A stretch of 54,813 nucleotides of DNA from an uncultured Lachnospiraceae bacterium. Lineage in GTDB: Bacteria; Bacillota; Clostridia; Lachnospirales; Lachnospiraceae. This document shows positions 9,090 to 17,671 of the stretch, piece after piece. Each line of letters starts with the position of its first letter. The stretch's first letter is position 1. The position numbers were made by a program, and so were the translations under genes. The notes under the pieces are model-generated. The model saw only the letters and a program-made list of their open reading frames with translations. It did not search any database and had not been told where the DNA came from. Where the stretch lies: positions 7,456 through 62,268 of the forward strand of contig CAJUED010000019.1 of assembly GCA_910585075.1 (NCBI GenBank). The letters run 5' to 3'.

Positions 9090-10367
9090 TTACCCAAAAA
9101 ATTCTTCTTCCATCAAATTATCCAGCAATTCCGCAAACAGCGTATTGGCCCAGGCAAACCATGCCCTTGTGTACTCCTCAGGCTTTGACGGCTCAAAGGA
9201 TTCATGCATATAATTGCATCCCGCATGGGTTCTTGAAAGCATATCAAGACATGCTAAAATCTCCTCCCGGCTTCCCGAGGTCAGCGCCTGCATGATAATG
9301 CCGATATGCCATACATAGCCCTCCGGTGTGTGGGGACTTCCCACTCCCTTAGCAAGGCTTCCCTCATAATAATAAGGGTTGTCCTTAGATAAAATAAATC
9401 TGCGGGTATTTTGATAAAGGGCATCCTCCCTGTCGCAGTATCCCAAATAAGGCATAGCCAGAAGGCTTGGAGAATTAGCGTCGTCCATCAGATTATAGTT
9501 GCCAAATCCGTCCGTCTCATAGGAATAGATTTTCCCGTATTTGGGATGTTCCACCATACCGTAGGCCTTAATGCCGTCCTCAATCTCCTCTGAAAGAGCT
9601 CCGCAGGCATCCGCAAGCTTCTCATCCTGATAGCATTCCCTGCAGATTTCTTCCGCATAATCCATAGCCTTCACAGCCATCATATTGGCAGGAATCAGAT
9701 AGCCAAATGTGCAGCAGTCGTCGGAGGGGCGGAATCCTGACCAGGTCATTCCCGTCACATTCACCGGGCGGCCTTTTCCTTTACAGGGAAGGGTGTCCGT
9801 CTTCACACAGTCATATCGCCGGAAACTGTAATCTGATTTTTTGTGGTCCTGCTCCACCGTAAAAAGCTTCACAATTTCCTCAATCATGGTGTGATAGCTC
9901 TCTGTAAAAATCCTGTGGATTCCTGTGGTCTTCCAGTAAAGATATCCCAGATAAAGAGGTGCGCACAGGGAATCCACCTCGTACTTGCGCTCCCACACAT
10001 GGTCGTTTAAAAGCGTGTCATCCTTTGCCCCCGCTCCGTTTGCGCTCTCATTAAAAGCATTTGCATAAGGATCAATGAGAACCAGCTCCGCCTGCTTTGC
10101 AATGACGCCCTCTAACATCTTTTGAAGCTCCGCATCCTCCTTTGCATACTTTACATAAGGCCTTACCTGCGCTGTTGAATCCCTAAGCCACATGGCCGGA
10201 ATGTCCCCGGTGATGACAAAATATGAGCCATCGGAGAGCTCCTTCACCGTTGTCTCACAGGTATTTACAAAACATTGCGCTGCAAGCGGCGCAAGCGCGC
10301 TGTAGTGGGTTTTATAATATTCCTCCAGCATTTGCGCTCTTTTTACCAATATTTCAGGTACTTTCAT
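9090..10367 (-). CDS. exo-alpha-1,6-mannosidase, GH125 family
   Basis: Inverting exo-alpha-1,6-mannosidase (former DUF1237), which clips mannose from N-glycan cores. 425 residues; the family hallmark GDIPAMWLRDSTAQVRPY is at about residues 55-72, followed by NAFNESANGAGA, ERKYEVDSLCAP and GMTWSGFRPSDD. No signal peptide, hence cytoplasmic. An open frame extends 25 codons upstream, but that extension is the translated leader element; ATG 10365-10367 has the shared AATGAGG ribosome site. First gene after the GntR repressor gene and an operator-like palindrome over that gene's stop codon. Confidence 0.93.
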   Translation of the reverse strand: MKVPEILVKRAQMLEEYYKTHYSALAPLAAQCFVNTCETTVKELSDGSYFVITGDIPAMWLRDSTAQVRPYVKYAKEDAELQKMLEGVIAKQAELVLIDPYANAFNESANGAGAKDDTLLNDHVWERKYEVDSLCAPLYLGYLYWKTTGIHRIFTESYHTMIEEIVKLFTVEQDHKKSDYSFRRYDCVKTDTLPCKGKGRPVNVTGMTWSGFRPSDDCCTFGYLIPANMMAVKAMDYAEEICRECYQDEKLADACGALSEEIEDGIKAYGMVEHPKYGKIYSYETDGFGNYNLMDDANSPSLLAMPYLGYCDREDALYQNTRRFILSKDNPYYYEGSLAKGVGSPHTPEGYVWHIGIIMQALTSGSREEILACLDMLSRTHAGCNYMHESFEPSKPEEYTRAWFAWANTLFAELLDNLMEEEFFG

Positions 10368-10432
10368 CTTTTCCTCATTTCTGCGCTGCTTTTGCAATTT
10401 TCCAAGCCTGTGGTTGCAGCGCGGACACAAAC
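10368..10432 (-). repeat. leader-family copy C (before GH125)
   Basis: mRNA sense: AGTTTGTGTCCGCGCTGC, 26-nt interval, GCAGCGCAGAAATGAGG, then ATG. Arms on the plus strand are GCAGCGC 10416-10422 and GCGCTGC 10383-10389. This is the shortest copy. Its frame is open, so automated annotation may fuse it to the protein as a false N-terminus. Confidence 0.75.
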
Positions 10433-10489
10433 TTGTGGTCACATCTCTTTGACTTCCATCGTAAGTCTTTTGGTCCGGGCAATCGTCAC

Positions 10490-10505
10490 AAATGATATAT
10501 CATTT
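10490..10505. promoter_or_regulatory. operator-like palindrome for the GntR/LacI-type repressor
   Basis: AAATGATATATCATTT is a perfect 16-bp palindrome overlapping the repressor stop codon and lying before the GH125-GH38 unit. The half-site AAATGATAT recurs in the repressor's own promoter at 11722-11760. Confidence 0.65.
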
Positions 10506-11669
10506 CAACAGATTATCCACAATTCCTCCGGACACTTCTGCCTCCACTTGCCTGACGCTCCTGACAATCTCATAAGGGACATAGTGCTTTCCCGGCACTT
10601 CTTTCCCCTTCATCCTGTCTCTTAAGTACTTCACTGCCATGACGCCCATCAGATACTCTCCCTGCACCACATGACTGCAGGTAGGATTGGGGTCAAAGCT
10701 CTGGTCGATACCGTCAAAAAACACCACCTCTTTTTCTTTCTCCATCCCAAGTCTGCAGAGGATTCTGTAGACATTCATTCCCATAGCCTGTTCCACCGCA
10801 AAAAAACCGGTTATATCAGGATGCTCTCTGATAAAACTCTCTATACGCCTGATGTCCTCGTCTTCCTCATCCTCGTCCTCATCAAGCCTTGGCAAAGTTG
10901 CGCCTATATTTCTCAGCCACATATCCTCGCCGGTCTTAAGCCCATGCTCCATAAGGCTGTCCAAATAGCCCGAAAACCTTGCCGCCACCGAGGAAGTCTG
11001 GGTAATCGGATGGGAAAGGAAACCGATATTCCTGTGCCCTCTTTCAATCAGAAGACCGACCAAATCCTTCGCTGCCTGAAAATTATCCGTGGTCACGCAG
11101 GGAATCGGCAGCCCTGCCAGCTCCCGGTCTACCAATACAACAGGAAAGTTCTCCAAAGAAAGCTTCAATACATTGGCGTTATAATGCTCCGCCTGGACAC
11201 ACATGAGAATAATCCCCTGTACGCCTAGGGCGGTCAATTCCTCCAAAGCTCTCGTCTCCTCCTCCATATTTCCGTAGGTGAGCTTCAGAATCATATGGAA
11301 ATTCCGTTTTCTGCACTCACGCTCAATTCCGCTGACAACCTCACATCCGAAGGCCGGGCCAAAGCTGTCAAAAATGACGCCAATCAGCCCCTTCCCTTCA
11401 TTTTCCCTCCGTTCCGCCAAGGGATTCCCGTTGCTTTCATTTTCCATCTCCTCAAAATCCAGCACATAAGAACCTTTCCCAGGCTTACGGGTAATCAAAT
11501 TCCGCTCGGCCAGCATCTCCAACGCCTTCTTGCTGGTAATACGGCTCACGCCATACTGCCCTGACAGCTCCTTCTCCGAAGGAAGCCTGCTCCCTGCCGG
11601 AAACCGATTTTCACGAATTCCTTCTAAAAGGTCATTGTATATTTTCTGGTATAAAAGCTCTCTCTCCAT
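10500..11669 (-). CDS. GntR-type HTH / LacI-type sensor transcriptional repressor (AraR-like)
   Basis: About 389 residues: GntR winged helix at residues 1-75 (LLYQKIYNDLLEGI...RLPSEKELSGQYGVSRITSKKALEML) joined to a LacI/periplasmic-binding domain from about residue 95 (GLIGVIFDSFGPAFG). This AraR-like architecture normally binds a sugar and releases DNA; the ligand here is probably mannose or a mannoside from the adjacent GH125/GH38 genes (inference). Start ATG 11667-11669 with AGGA 8 bp away; an upstream GTG at 11696 has no good ribosome site. An unusual acidic run DEDEDEEDED interrupts the sensor domain near residue 260. Confidence 0.9.
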   Translation of the reverse strand: MERELLYQKIYNDLLEGIRENRFPAGSRLPSEKELSGQYGVSRITSKKALEMLAERNLITRKPGKGSYVLDFEEMENESNGNPLAERRENEGKGLIGVIFDSFGPAFGCEVVSGIERECRKRNFHMILKLTYGNMEEETRALEELTALGVQGIILMCVQAEHYNANVLKLSLENFPVVLVDRELAGLPIPCVTTDNFQAAKDLVGLLIERGHRNIGFLSHPITQTSSVAARFSGYLDSLMEHGLKTGEDMWLRNIGATLPRLDEDEDEEDEDIRRIESFIREHPDITGFFAVEQAMGMNVYRILCRLGMEKEKEVVFFDGIDQSFDPNPTCSHVVQGEYLMGVMAVKYLRDRMKGKEVPGKHYVPYEIVRSVRQVEAEVSGGIVDNLLK

Positions 11670-11721
11670 TCCTCTTTTCCTGTCAAATACCTCCACCTTT
11701 GCGCGTCAATTTATTGGGTCT

Positions 11722-11763
11722 AAATGATATATTAAACATATCATTTATATAATGATATGTCAA
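11722..11763 (-). promoter_or_regulatory. promoter and tandem operators of the repressor gene
   Basis: Minus-strand -35 TTGACA (plus 11758-11763) and -10 TATGTT (plus 11735-11740), 17-bp spacer. Two overlapping inverted repeats cover it: AAATGATAT/ATATCATTT at 11722-11746 and ACATATCAT/ATGATATGT at 11736-11760. A repressor bound here would block the polymerase, which fits autorepression. Confidence 0.75.
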
Positions 11764-11810
11764 TTGTATTATGATATTTTTCTCCACTTTTTAAGCAGAA
11801 AACATTTGAG

Positions 11811-11839
11811 TTGATAAACTTTTCTATTTAGCCTATACT
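11811..11839 (+). promoter_or_regulatory. promoter of the MNT-HEPN pair
   Basis: TTGATA (11811-11816), 17-bp spacer, TATACT (11834-11839), 45 bp before the first gene. Confidence 0.65.
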
Positions 11840-11884
11840 ATAGGGAACAACAAACAAATTTTTTTTACAAGGGAGGTGTAAACT

Positions 11885-12226
11885 ATGCCGCAGATGATGC
11901 AGGATTTAATCATGCAATATGTTTCATCCATAAAGGATATTTATGGCAGCCACATAAAGCAAATTATCTTATATGGTTCTTATGCACGTGGAGATTTTCA
12001 CAAGGATTCGGATATCGATATTATGGTTCTTGTGGATTTATCAGATGTTCAAATAGAAATTTATTCTGACAAACTGTCGGAATTAGATTTTGAATATAAT
12101 GTTAATCACGATATCTGGTTTATGCCTGTCGTGAAAAACATACACCAGTTTGGTAAATGGCGTACAGCTTATCCTTTTTATTCCAATATAGCAAAGGAGG
12201 GGATTGTACTATATGAAACAGCCTGA
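11885..12226 (+). CDS. MNT-type nucleotidyltransferase antitoxin
   Basis: 113 residues with the minimal nucleotidyltransferase signature GSYARGD at residues 31-37 and DID at 43-45, so the catalytic acidic pair is present. MNT antitoxins neutralise a partner HEPN RNase, in characterised systems by adenylylating it. Start ATG 11885 follows GGGAGGTG. The gene overlaps the HEPN gene by 14 bp, indicating translational coupling. Confidence 0.9.
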   Translation: MPQMMQDLIMQYVSSIKDIYGSHIKQIILYGSYARGDFHKDSDIDIMVLVDLSDVQIEIYSDKLSELDFEYNVNHDIWFMPVVKNIHQFGKWRTAYPFYSNIAKEGIVLYETA

Positions 12227-12614
12227 AACAGGTAATCGCCGTGACCTGCTCGAGCACCGCCTCCGTATTGCCGAAGAAGATTTGGAAACTGCCTATCTTC
12301 TTATAGATGCAAATCAATATAGAGGCGCCAACAACAGGGCATACTATTCTATCTATCATACAATTGATGCCGTTCTCTCTATGGATGGTGTTGCTTTCAA
12401 GCGCCACAAAGACACTCTGGCATATTTTAACAAACACTATATTGCCACAGAAATTTTCCCCCGGGACATGGGCCGAAAAATTGTAAAAGCGGAAGAAATC
12501 AGACATGCCAGTGATTATGACACATTCTACATTGCATCAAAAGACGTTACAAAGCAGCAGGTGGAAACCGCAGCACTACTATTAAAATTAGCAAAAGAAT
12601 ACTGTGAAAAATAA
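12213..12614 (+). CDS. HEPN-domain protein, probable RNase toxin
   Basis: 133 residues of mainly helical HEPN fold. NNRAYYSIYHTIDAVL holds Arg42 and His49 as an R-X6-H pair, and KRHKDTLAYFN and EEIRHASDYD are typical of the COG1895-like HEPN group paired with MNT. The spacing differs from the R-X4-6-H RNase motif by little, so activity is likely but not certain. AAAGGAGG at 12193-12200 lies inside the MNT gene and serves ATG 12213 (a TTG at 12204 is too close). Confidence 0.85.
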   Translation: MKQPETGNRRDLLEHRLRIAEEDLETAYLLIDANQYRGANNRAYYSIYHTIDAVLSMDGVAFKRHKDTLAYFNKHYIATEIFPRDMGRKIVKAEEIRHASDYDTFYIASKDVTKQQVETAALLLKLAKEYCEK

Positions 12615-12623
12615 ATTTTCACA
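12600..12623. terminator. hairpin between HEPN gene and amidotransferase gene
   Basis: CTGTGAAAA/TTTTCACAG stem overlapping the HEPN stop. On the minus strand it is followed by TATTCTTTTGC, so it may terminate the convergent amidotransferase gene; weak T-run on the plus strand. Confidence 0.5.
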
Positions 12624-12630
12624 GCCCCTT

Positions 12631-13269
12631 CTACCCTCCAAAGCAAAAGGCTAAAACCCCCGCCCCGTCAACCGCATCTTCCCTTCTAAAGTCAAAACAC
12701 AACCGCTCCGGATGCCACTGCACCCCAAAAACAGGAAGAAATCTGTGCTTTAATCCCTCAACCACCCCATCTTCTGTAAACTGTACATATTCCACTCCCT
12801 TCCCGGGACAGTCCACCCCCTGATGGTGTGCACTGTTTACCGCGAAGCATTCCCCATACAGCCTTCCCAAAAAAGAGCCCTTTTTCGCAGTAGACATATG
12901 AATCTGGTCCTTCTCCGAATATTCATGGCTTCGACTGGTTTTCAGATGCTGCACCATATCCCCGCCAAAGTAGATATTAATCAGCTGCATCCCTTTGCAG
13001 ATTCCAAGAACCGGCTTGCGGCTCATGACAAAAGCCTTCAAAATGGCCAGCTGCAGCCTGTCGAGGGCCGGGTCAAAAGACCTTGTTCCTTCCGGAAGCT
13101 GTCCGAACAGCTTCGGGTCTATGTCCCCTCCCCCCGGCAGAATCAATCCCTCATAGGATGATATATCCGGTACATGCAGGTTCGTCTCCGGAAAAAATCC
13201 CAGGCCTTTCATTGCCCTCTCGTAATTTACCGTCTTTCCCGCTTCACCGGCAATTAAAATTTTTTTCAA
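12631..13269 (-). CDS. class-I glutamine amidotransferase-like hydrolase (peptidase C26, PuuD-like)
   Basis: About 212 residues. ILPGGGDIDP, the nucleophile elbow PVLGICKGMQLIN with the catalytic Cys, NSAHHQGVD, and the final VFGVQWHPER giving the catalytic His and Glu. Family members hydrolyse gamma-glutamyl amides such as gamma-glutamyl-GABA. I start it at TTG 13269 because TTGAGGA precedes it and the protein then opens with KKILIAGEAGKTV; an in-frame ATG at 13308 lacks a ribosome site. Last of a long minus-strand run. Confidence 0.85.
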   Translation of the reverse strand: MKKILIAGEAGKTVNYERAMKGLGFFPETNLHVPDISSYEGLILPGGGDIDPKLFGQLPEGTRSFDPALDRLQLAILKAFVMSRKPVLGICKGMQLINIYFGGDMVQHLKTSRSHEYSEKDQIHMSTAKKGSFLGRLYGECFAVNSAHHQGVDCPGKGVEYVQFTEDGVVEGLKHRFLPVFGVQWHPERLCFDFRREDAVDGAGVLAFCFGG

Positions 13270-13350
13270 ATTTTTCCTCAATTCTTGTTTTCGCCTTCCT
13301 ATGCACAATTACTTTAGTATATGTATCGAAAGGAAAAATTTGCATCTTTT

Positions 13351-14247
13351 TTAATCCAAAGACAGCATATCAAAAAAATCCTCTTTTTCCATCTTCCGGG
13401 ACCGATAGCGCATCAGATATCCCTTCATTTCCGGATAATCCTCCCCCATCTGCCCAAGGAGAGCGTCATAATTTTCTTCCGTGACGCAGCCTGCCTCCGT
13501 AAAAATCTCATAGTAAGCCTGTTCATTCCCATGCTCACCAAACACAACCTCCCAGGCCGCCTCCGAAGGACTCCCCTTTGTGTGCTCCGCCAGATAACTG
13601 CGAAGTTCTCCCGCAAATCCACCGTCCAGTCCCACATCATTGATGAGCCGCAAAAAGCAGAACCTTGCCTTCTCCCGCCGTCTCTCCGCAAGATAATATT
13701 CCACATTGGCCACAATATCTTCCTCGCCGCAGTAAACCATCTTAGTAAACCCATCCTCATCCGGTAAAGACAAAAATTCCTTAAGCTTATCGTCAAACTG
13801 CTTAAGCCACTGCGCATCCCCGGCCCTTCCCGGCGTAAACAGATAAGCCGCCGAAAGCCGCACCGGCACAGTCCCAAGAAGCCTTCCAATCTGTTCCTCA
13901 AAGGGACTGTCCGAATTAAGCCTGCAAATCAGGGAAAGTTCATTGCAGTCCTTAAAAATATCCTTCCCAATAGAAAGCTCCTCTCCGGGCATCCACACCT
14001 TCTCAAGACTGCTGCAATAGGCAAAAGCCCAGTCTCCAATCTCTTTAAGCCCCTCCGGGAGCCTGATTTCCCTTAAAAACTTGCTGCTCAAAAAGGCCTT
14101 CTTGTGCAGCTTCACCACCGGAAGGCCCTCTATCTCATTTGGCAGTGTAATCCTGCTGCCGCGCACCTTGGCGGACAGTACCGTAATTTCTTTCTCATCC
14201 TCCTGATAAAGGAGCTTACCGCCTTCTATTTCCAGTTCCTTTTCCAT
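13351..14247 (-). CDS. leucine-rich-repeat (BspA-type) protein of unknown function
   Basis: 298 residues from ATG 14247 with AGGAGG six bases upstream. The N-terminal third has LRR_5-type units (ITLPNEIEGLPVVKLHKKAFLSS..., LREIRLPEGLKEIGDWAFAYCSSLEKVWMPGEELSIGKDIFKDC). The C-terminal two thirds are helical and acidic with no recognised domain. No signal peptide, so cytoplasmic, unlike most BspA proteins. It follows the MoxR/VWA pair and may be a partner or substrate recognition module (inference from position). Confidence 0.75.
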   Translation of the reverse strand: MEKELEIEGGKLLYQEDEKEITVLSAKVRGSRITLPNEIEGLPVVKLHKKAFLSSKFLREIRLPEGLKEIGDWAFAYCSSLEKVWMPGEELSIGKDIFKDCNELSLICRLNSDSPFEEQIGRLLGTVPVRLSAAYLFTPGRAGDAQWLKQFDDKLKEFLSLPDEDGFTKMVYCGEEDIVANVEYYLAERRREKARFCFLRLINDVGLDGGFAGELRSYLAEHTKGSPSEAAWEVVFGEHGNEQAYYEIFTEAGCVTEENYDALLGQMGEDYPEMKGYLMRYRSRKMEKEDFFDMLSLD

Positions 14248-14404
14248 ACATTTCCTCCTGCTCATTCTGTCTTTTTGACAGTCATGTAAGGAAGTTTTTT
14301 CCCTGCCTGTCCGGAAGCTTCACATGATAGCTTTCCCGCCGAATCCTTGGAATCCTATGACTTTTGCAAGCCTGAAAAGGCAATTTCTAATGCCGTTTAC
14401 TTAT

Positions 14405-15967
14405 TTATAAATCCAGCGCCGCAATCTCTTTCTCCAAGCCGCTCTGCCGCTCTGATAGCATCATTTCCTGATTATGCCGCTCATAAGCCTCACAGCCAAA
14501 CTGGCTGATAAACCGTGCGCTGTCATTGTTCACCGTCAGCTCCGTCACCAGAATCAGCATCTCATTCCCCTCCGCAAAGGCCTCCTCCACGAAGGTGAAC
14601 AAATTGCTAAGCCGCTCCCTTGTTCTCTTTGCCCTCTCTTTTAGCTTCAAAGTCTCCCCATCAAAAGCAGCCTTCAAAAGGCCAAATTGGGAAAGGGTGA
14701 CACACTCTCCCTGGGCTTTCTCTGTGCCCACAGCTCCCCCTTCCAATAAAAGCTCTCTTTTACGCTCCTCCAGGAAACGCAGAATCCTCTTTCCCTTCTG
14801 CCTTTCCCGGTCGGACAGACTTCCCGCCATTCTTGCGGCTTCCATCTGCTTTTTCTTTCCCTCAATCTGATTTTCCAGCATACAGGATACCGTAATCTTA
14901 CCTTCCCCTTCACCAGCCGCGCCTTTTTCCACCGCCGCCTTTATGGCCTTAAGATTTTGCAAAAGAGCCACCATATAATCGCTTCGCTCCATCACATCCC
15001 TGATTTCGCTGATAACCTTGTCCGTCAACATTCCAAGCAGGGAAAGCCGCTCATCAAAAGCGGCGATTCTGGCCCGTTCTGTCCCCTGGGCCTTTGCAGT
15101 TCCATTTAAAATCTCCTCTGTCTGGTACTCCTTTTTATACTTATTAAATAAGTCATAGTAGGCGGCAAACTCTTTGACCACCCGCTCATTTCGGATGTAC
15201 TGCTCCACAAGGGTTTCATCCACCCTCATGCCCTCCTCCTCGTAAAGGCTGATGATTTCCGACAAATCCTCCCAGCCCCTGGCCGTCACATAAGTTCTGC
15301 CGTTCACCGTGGTCTCAATTTTGTAAAAATACTCCTTTTTCAGCTCCAGGAAATTTACAATCGCCGGGTGAAGCCCCTTATACTGGGCATACTCCCGCCA
15401 CACCTTATAGTCCGCCTCCACCTCAAGGACCTTAAGCCGGTCCATTGTAACCACATCAAACTCCCGCACAGACTTGTTATATTCCGGCGGATTTCCCGCC
15501 GTCACAATCACCCATCCGTCAGGTACCCGGTGGCGTCCGAAAACCTTATACTGCAAAAACTGAAGCATGGAAGGGGCCAGCGTCTCCGACACGCAGTTAA
15601 TCTCATCCAAAAACAGAATCCCCTCTTTTATGCCGCTGCCTTCCATCACCTCGTACACGGATGCAATAATCTCGCTCATAGTATATTCCGACACATCAAA
15701 TGCCGCCCCTTCATATTCCCTGTGGGCAATAAAAGGAAGCCCAAGCGCCGACTGTCTGGTGTGATGGGTCATGGAGTAGGAAACCAACGCAATATTCAGC
15801 TCCTGTGCAATCTGCTCCATCACCGCCGTCTTCCCAATCCCCGGCGCCCCCAGCAAAAACACAGGCCTCTGCCGCACCACCGGAATCCTGTACTCGCCGA
15901 ATTCATCCTTCTTCAAATACAACCGAACCGTATTTTCTATATAATCCTTCGCCTGTTTAATATTCAT
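14405..15967 (-). CDS. MoxR-type AAA+ ATPase
   Basis: 520 residues. Walker A GAPGIGKTAVMEQ near residue 40, Walker B ILFLDEINCV, and sensor-1-like VIVTAGNPPEYN. The AAA core is followed by a helical C-terminal extension rich in charged residues. MoxR ATPases act as chaperones with VWA-domain partners, and the upstream gene at 16129 is such a partner. Start ATG 15965-15967 follows ATGGAGGATTGGA; the open frame further upstream begins inside the repeated leader. Confidence 0.88.
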   Translation of the reverse strand: MNIKQAKDYIENTVRLYLKKDEFGEYRIPVVRQRPVFLLGAPGIGKTAVMEQIAQELNIALVSYSMTHHTRQSALGLPFIAHREYEGAAFDVSEYTMSEIIASVYEVMEGSGIKEGILFLDEINCVSETLAPSMLQFLQYKVFGRHRVPDGWVIVTAGNPPEYNKSVREFDVVTMDRLKVLEVEADYKVWREYAQYKGLHPAIVNFLELKKEYFYKIETTVNGRTYVTARGWEDLSEIISLYEEEGMRVDETLVEQYIRNERVVKEFAAYYDLFNKYKKEYQTEEILNGTAKAQGTERARIAAFDERLSLLGMLTDKVISEIRDVMERSDYMVALLQNLKAIKAAVEKGAAGEGEGKITVSCMLENQIEGKKKQMEAARMAGSLSDRERQKGKRILRFLEERKRELLLEGGAVGTEKAQGECVTLSQFGLLKAAFDGETLKLKERAKRTRERLSNLFTFVEEAFAEGNEMLILVTELTVNNDSARFISQFGCEAYERHNQEMMLSERQSGLEKEIAALDL

Positions 15968-16136
15968 TCCAATCCTCCATATTACCAACAACCCGCAAAT
16001 TTGCGCGCCAGCGTAAATTTGTATGAATGAAAAATCTCTGATTTTTCATTCTATTCACTCCATCTTGCCGACACCTCGCAAATTTACACGTCAGTGTAAA
16101 TTTGTATGAATGAAAAATCTCTGATTTTTCATTCTA
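15968..16136 (-). repeat. 83-bp tandem duplication in the MoxR leader
   Basis: Two copies of an 83-bp unit, phased at 16021 and 16104. Each holds the palindrome AATGAAAAATC/GATTTTTCATT, a second palindrome AAATTTAC...GTAAATTT type, and a ribosome-site module (GGTGTCGGCAAGATGGAG, and GGGTTGTTGGTAATATGGAGG). The upstream copy reaches into the VWA stop codon. Only the downstream module sits correctly before the MoxR ATG. Confidence 0.8.
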
Positions 16137-17406
16137 TTTCGTCTTCCAGAAGCACCTTCACCGCCCAGGCCGGCACCTGGGGCCCTTCATCCCCGTTATC
16201 CAAAAACACAAACATCACATCATAGGGCGGCATTGCCTTGGGGTACACCCCATACCCGTCCGTAAAATACACAAGCCCCTTCAGATTTTCAAACTCTCCC
16301 TTTTTCAAAAGCTCATCCACATAGGCAAACACCGGCCTGAAATCCGTGGAGCCAAATCCCGTCAGCTTTTCATGGGAAAGAAAATATTCCAGCTCGTCCT
16401 TGTCGGTAATCTTCGTATCCTTCTGCACCTGATAATCGCACTGAATAATATGCACATTCATTTTACGGAAAAAATTATCCTCCCCGCAGAGCAGCCCATA
16501 AGTCTTTCGGAGAAATGACTGCACCAGCGGCCCCCGGCAGGAGGCGGAAGTGTCAATGGCTATGACAAACTCCCTGACTTTTCTGTTATCCTTATACTCA
16601 AGGGGCTCCACCAGAGGCATATTCCCATAGGTGGAAAGCCCGTAAGTGTAATAAATATAGTCAAACTCCTCGTCGTTCACCTGCATGTCCTCATTCATGA
16701 CCATGAACTTGGAAAGCAGCGTCTTATAGTCATACCGGTCCTTTACCGCTTCCAGCAAGCTCTTTTCCAGGCTCTCAGATTTGCTCTTTTTGGCGGAAAA
16801 GGATTTCAAATCCGCCCGGACCCTCTCGCTCAGCTTCTTCCACTGCTGCTCCGTTATGGTTATCTCCTCAGCCGGCTTCCACAAATGATGCATATCCATA
16901 AAAAAGAGCCGTGAAAGTTCTCCCCGCTCCTTTGCACTTACCTGAAAATTTTTCAGATACTTATATATCTTTTCTGCGGTAAGGGCCCCGATATCCTCCC
17001 GCATAACCAGCAGCTTTCTTTTTGCCTCCTCGTCCCGGTTAAGCGCTGCGCCCGGTATCTCCAGCTCCAAAACCGCCGCCTCCACCGCAATATCCGCCGA
17101 CAGGCTCCAGGCATCCTCGTCCAGCTTATCAAAGCGGAAGCTGTGATAAAAAATCATATGGAACAAAATATGCAGATACATGCGCAGTGCAAAGGCCGGT
17201 TCCTCCTTATATCTTTTTAAAAGAAAAACCGGGTCATAATAAATTTTAACGCCGTCACAGGCAAAACCGCCAAACTCCTTTTTAGGCTCCGCACTAAGAG
17301 CCGACAGCGCCACGTCCAAAAAGCGCATGTTCACTAAAATATTATCCCGGGCAAAGCCCATCACCTTCCGGGCGAGGGGCTCCGCTTTTTCATATAAATC
17401 GTTCAT
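16129..17406 (-). CDS. DUF2201-type protein with VWA-like domain, MoxR partner
   Basis: 425 residues. The N-terminal half resembles the DUF2201 putative metallopeptidase region (YYDPVFLLKRYK, LHILFHMIFYHSFRF, SADIAVEAAVLE), but the expected HExxH is HILFH, with Ile for the catalytic Glu. The C-terminal half is VWA-like (FVIAIDTSASCRGPLVQSFL with a DxSxS metal site, GFGSTDFRPVFAYVDE, GLVYFTDGYGVYP). Start ATG 17404-17406 with AGAGG. Encoded directly upstream of the MoxR ATPase, so the two likely work as a chaperone pair. Confidence 0.85.
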   Translation of the reverse strand: MNDLYEKAEPLARKVMGFARDNILVNMRFLDVALSALSAEPKKEFGGFACDGVKIYYDPVFLLKRYKEEPAFALRMYLHILFHMIFYHSFRFDKLDEDAWSLSADIAVEAAVLELEIPGAALNRDEEAKRKLLVMREDIGALTAEKIYKYLKNFQVSAKERGELSRLFFMDMHHLWKPAEEITITEQQWKKLSERVRADLKSFSAKKSKSESLEKSLLEAVKDRYDYKTLLSKFMVMNEDMQVNDEEFDYIYYTYGLSTYGNMPLVEPLEYKDNRKVREFVIAIDTSASCRGPLVQSFLRKTYGLLCGEDNFFRKMNVHIIQCDYQVQKDTKITDKDELEYFLSHEKLTGFGSTDFRPVFAYVDELLKKGEFENLKGLVYFTDGYGVYPKAMPPYDVMFVFLDNGDEGPQVPAWAVKVLLEDEIE

Positions 17407-17530
17407 TTTTTCCTCTATTCCGAAGCGTTCTACGCTGAGGAACGTGAGCAGAATCTCCAATTCTGCTCTGCGATAACCTTAATCCTCATTCGGCGTATTT
17501 ACATAACGAGACAATGTGAACCTTCGATTC

Positions 17531-17631
17531 AATACAAATCTACTGATTTGATACAAATTTACCAATTTGATACAAATTTACCGATTTAATACAAATTTAT
17601 CAATTTGATACAAATTTGCTGATTTGATACA
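17531..17631. repeat. 19-bp tandem repeat array, five copies
   Basis: Units at 17531, 17550, 17569, 17588 and 17607 of the type GATACAAATTTACCAATTT, then a broken sixth. Variation is confined to a few positions. It lies in the leader between dcd and the VWA gene. The 3' end of this leader (AACGCTTCGGAATAGAGG before the ATG) resembles the rhaB leader end. Confidence 0.9.
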
Positions 17632-17671
17632 TTTTCACGACAGTCGCAGTCCTCTCTGTTCGTACCTCTGC

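Noticed and set aside
10368..10442. 25-codon N-terminal extension of the GH125 protein containing CPRC
   Set aside because: It translates the leader element; the ribosome site and the shared design place the start at 10367. The Cys pair is coincidental.
17531..17631. CRISPR array
   Set aside because: The 19-bp units are directly adjacent without spacers.
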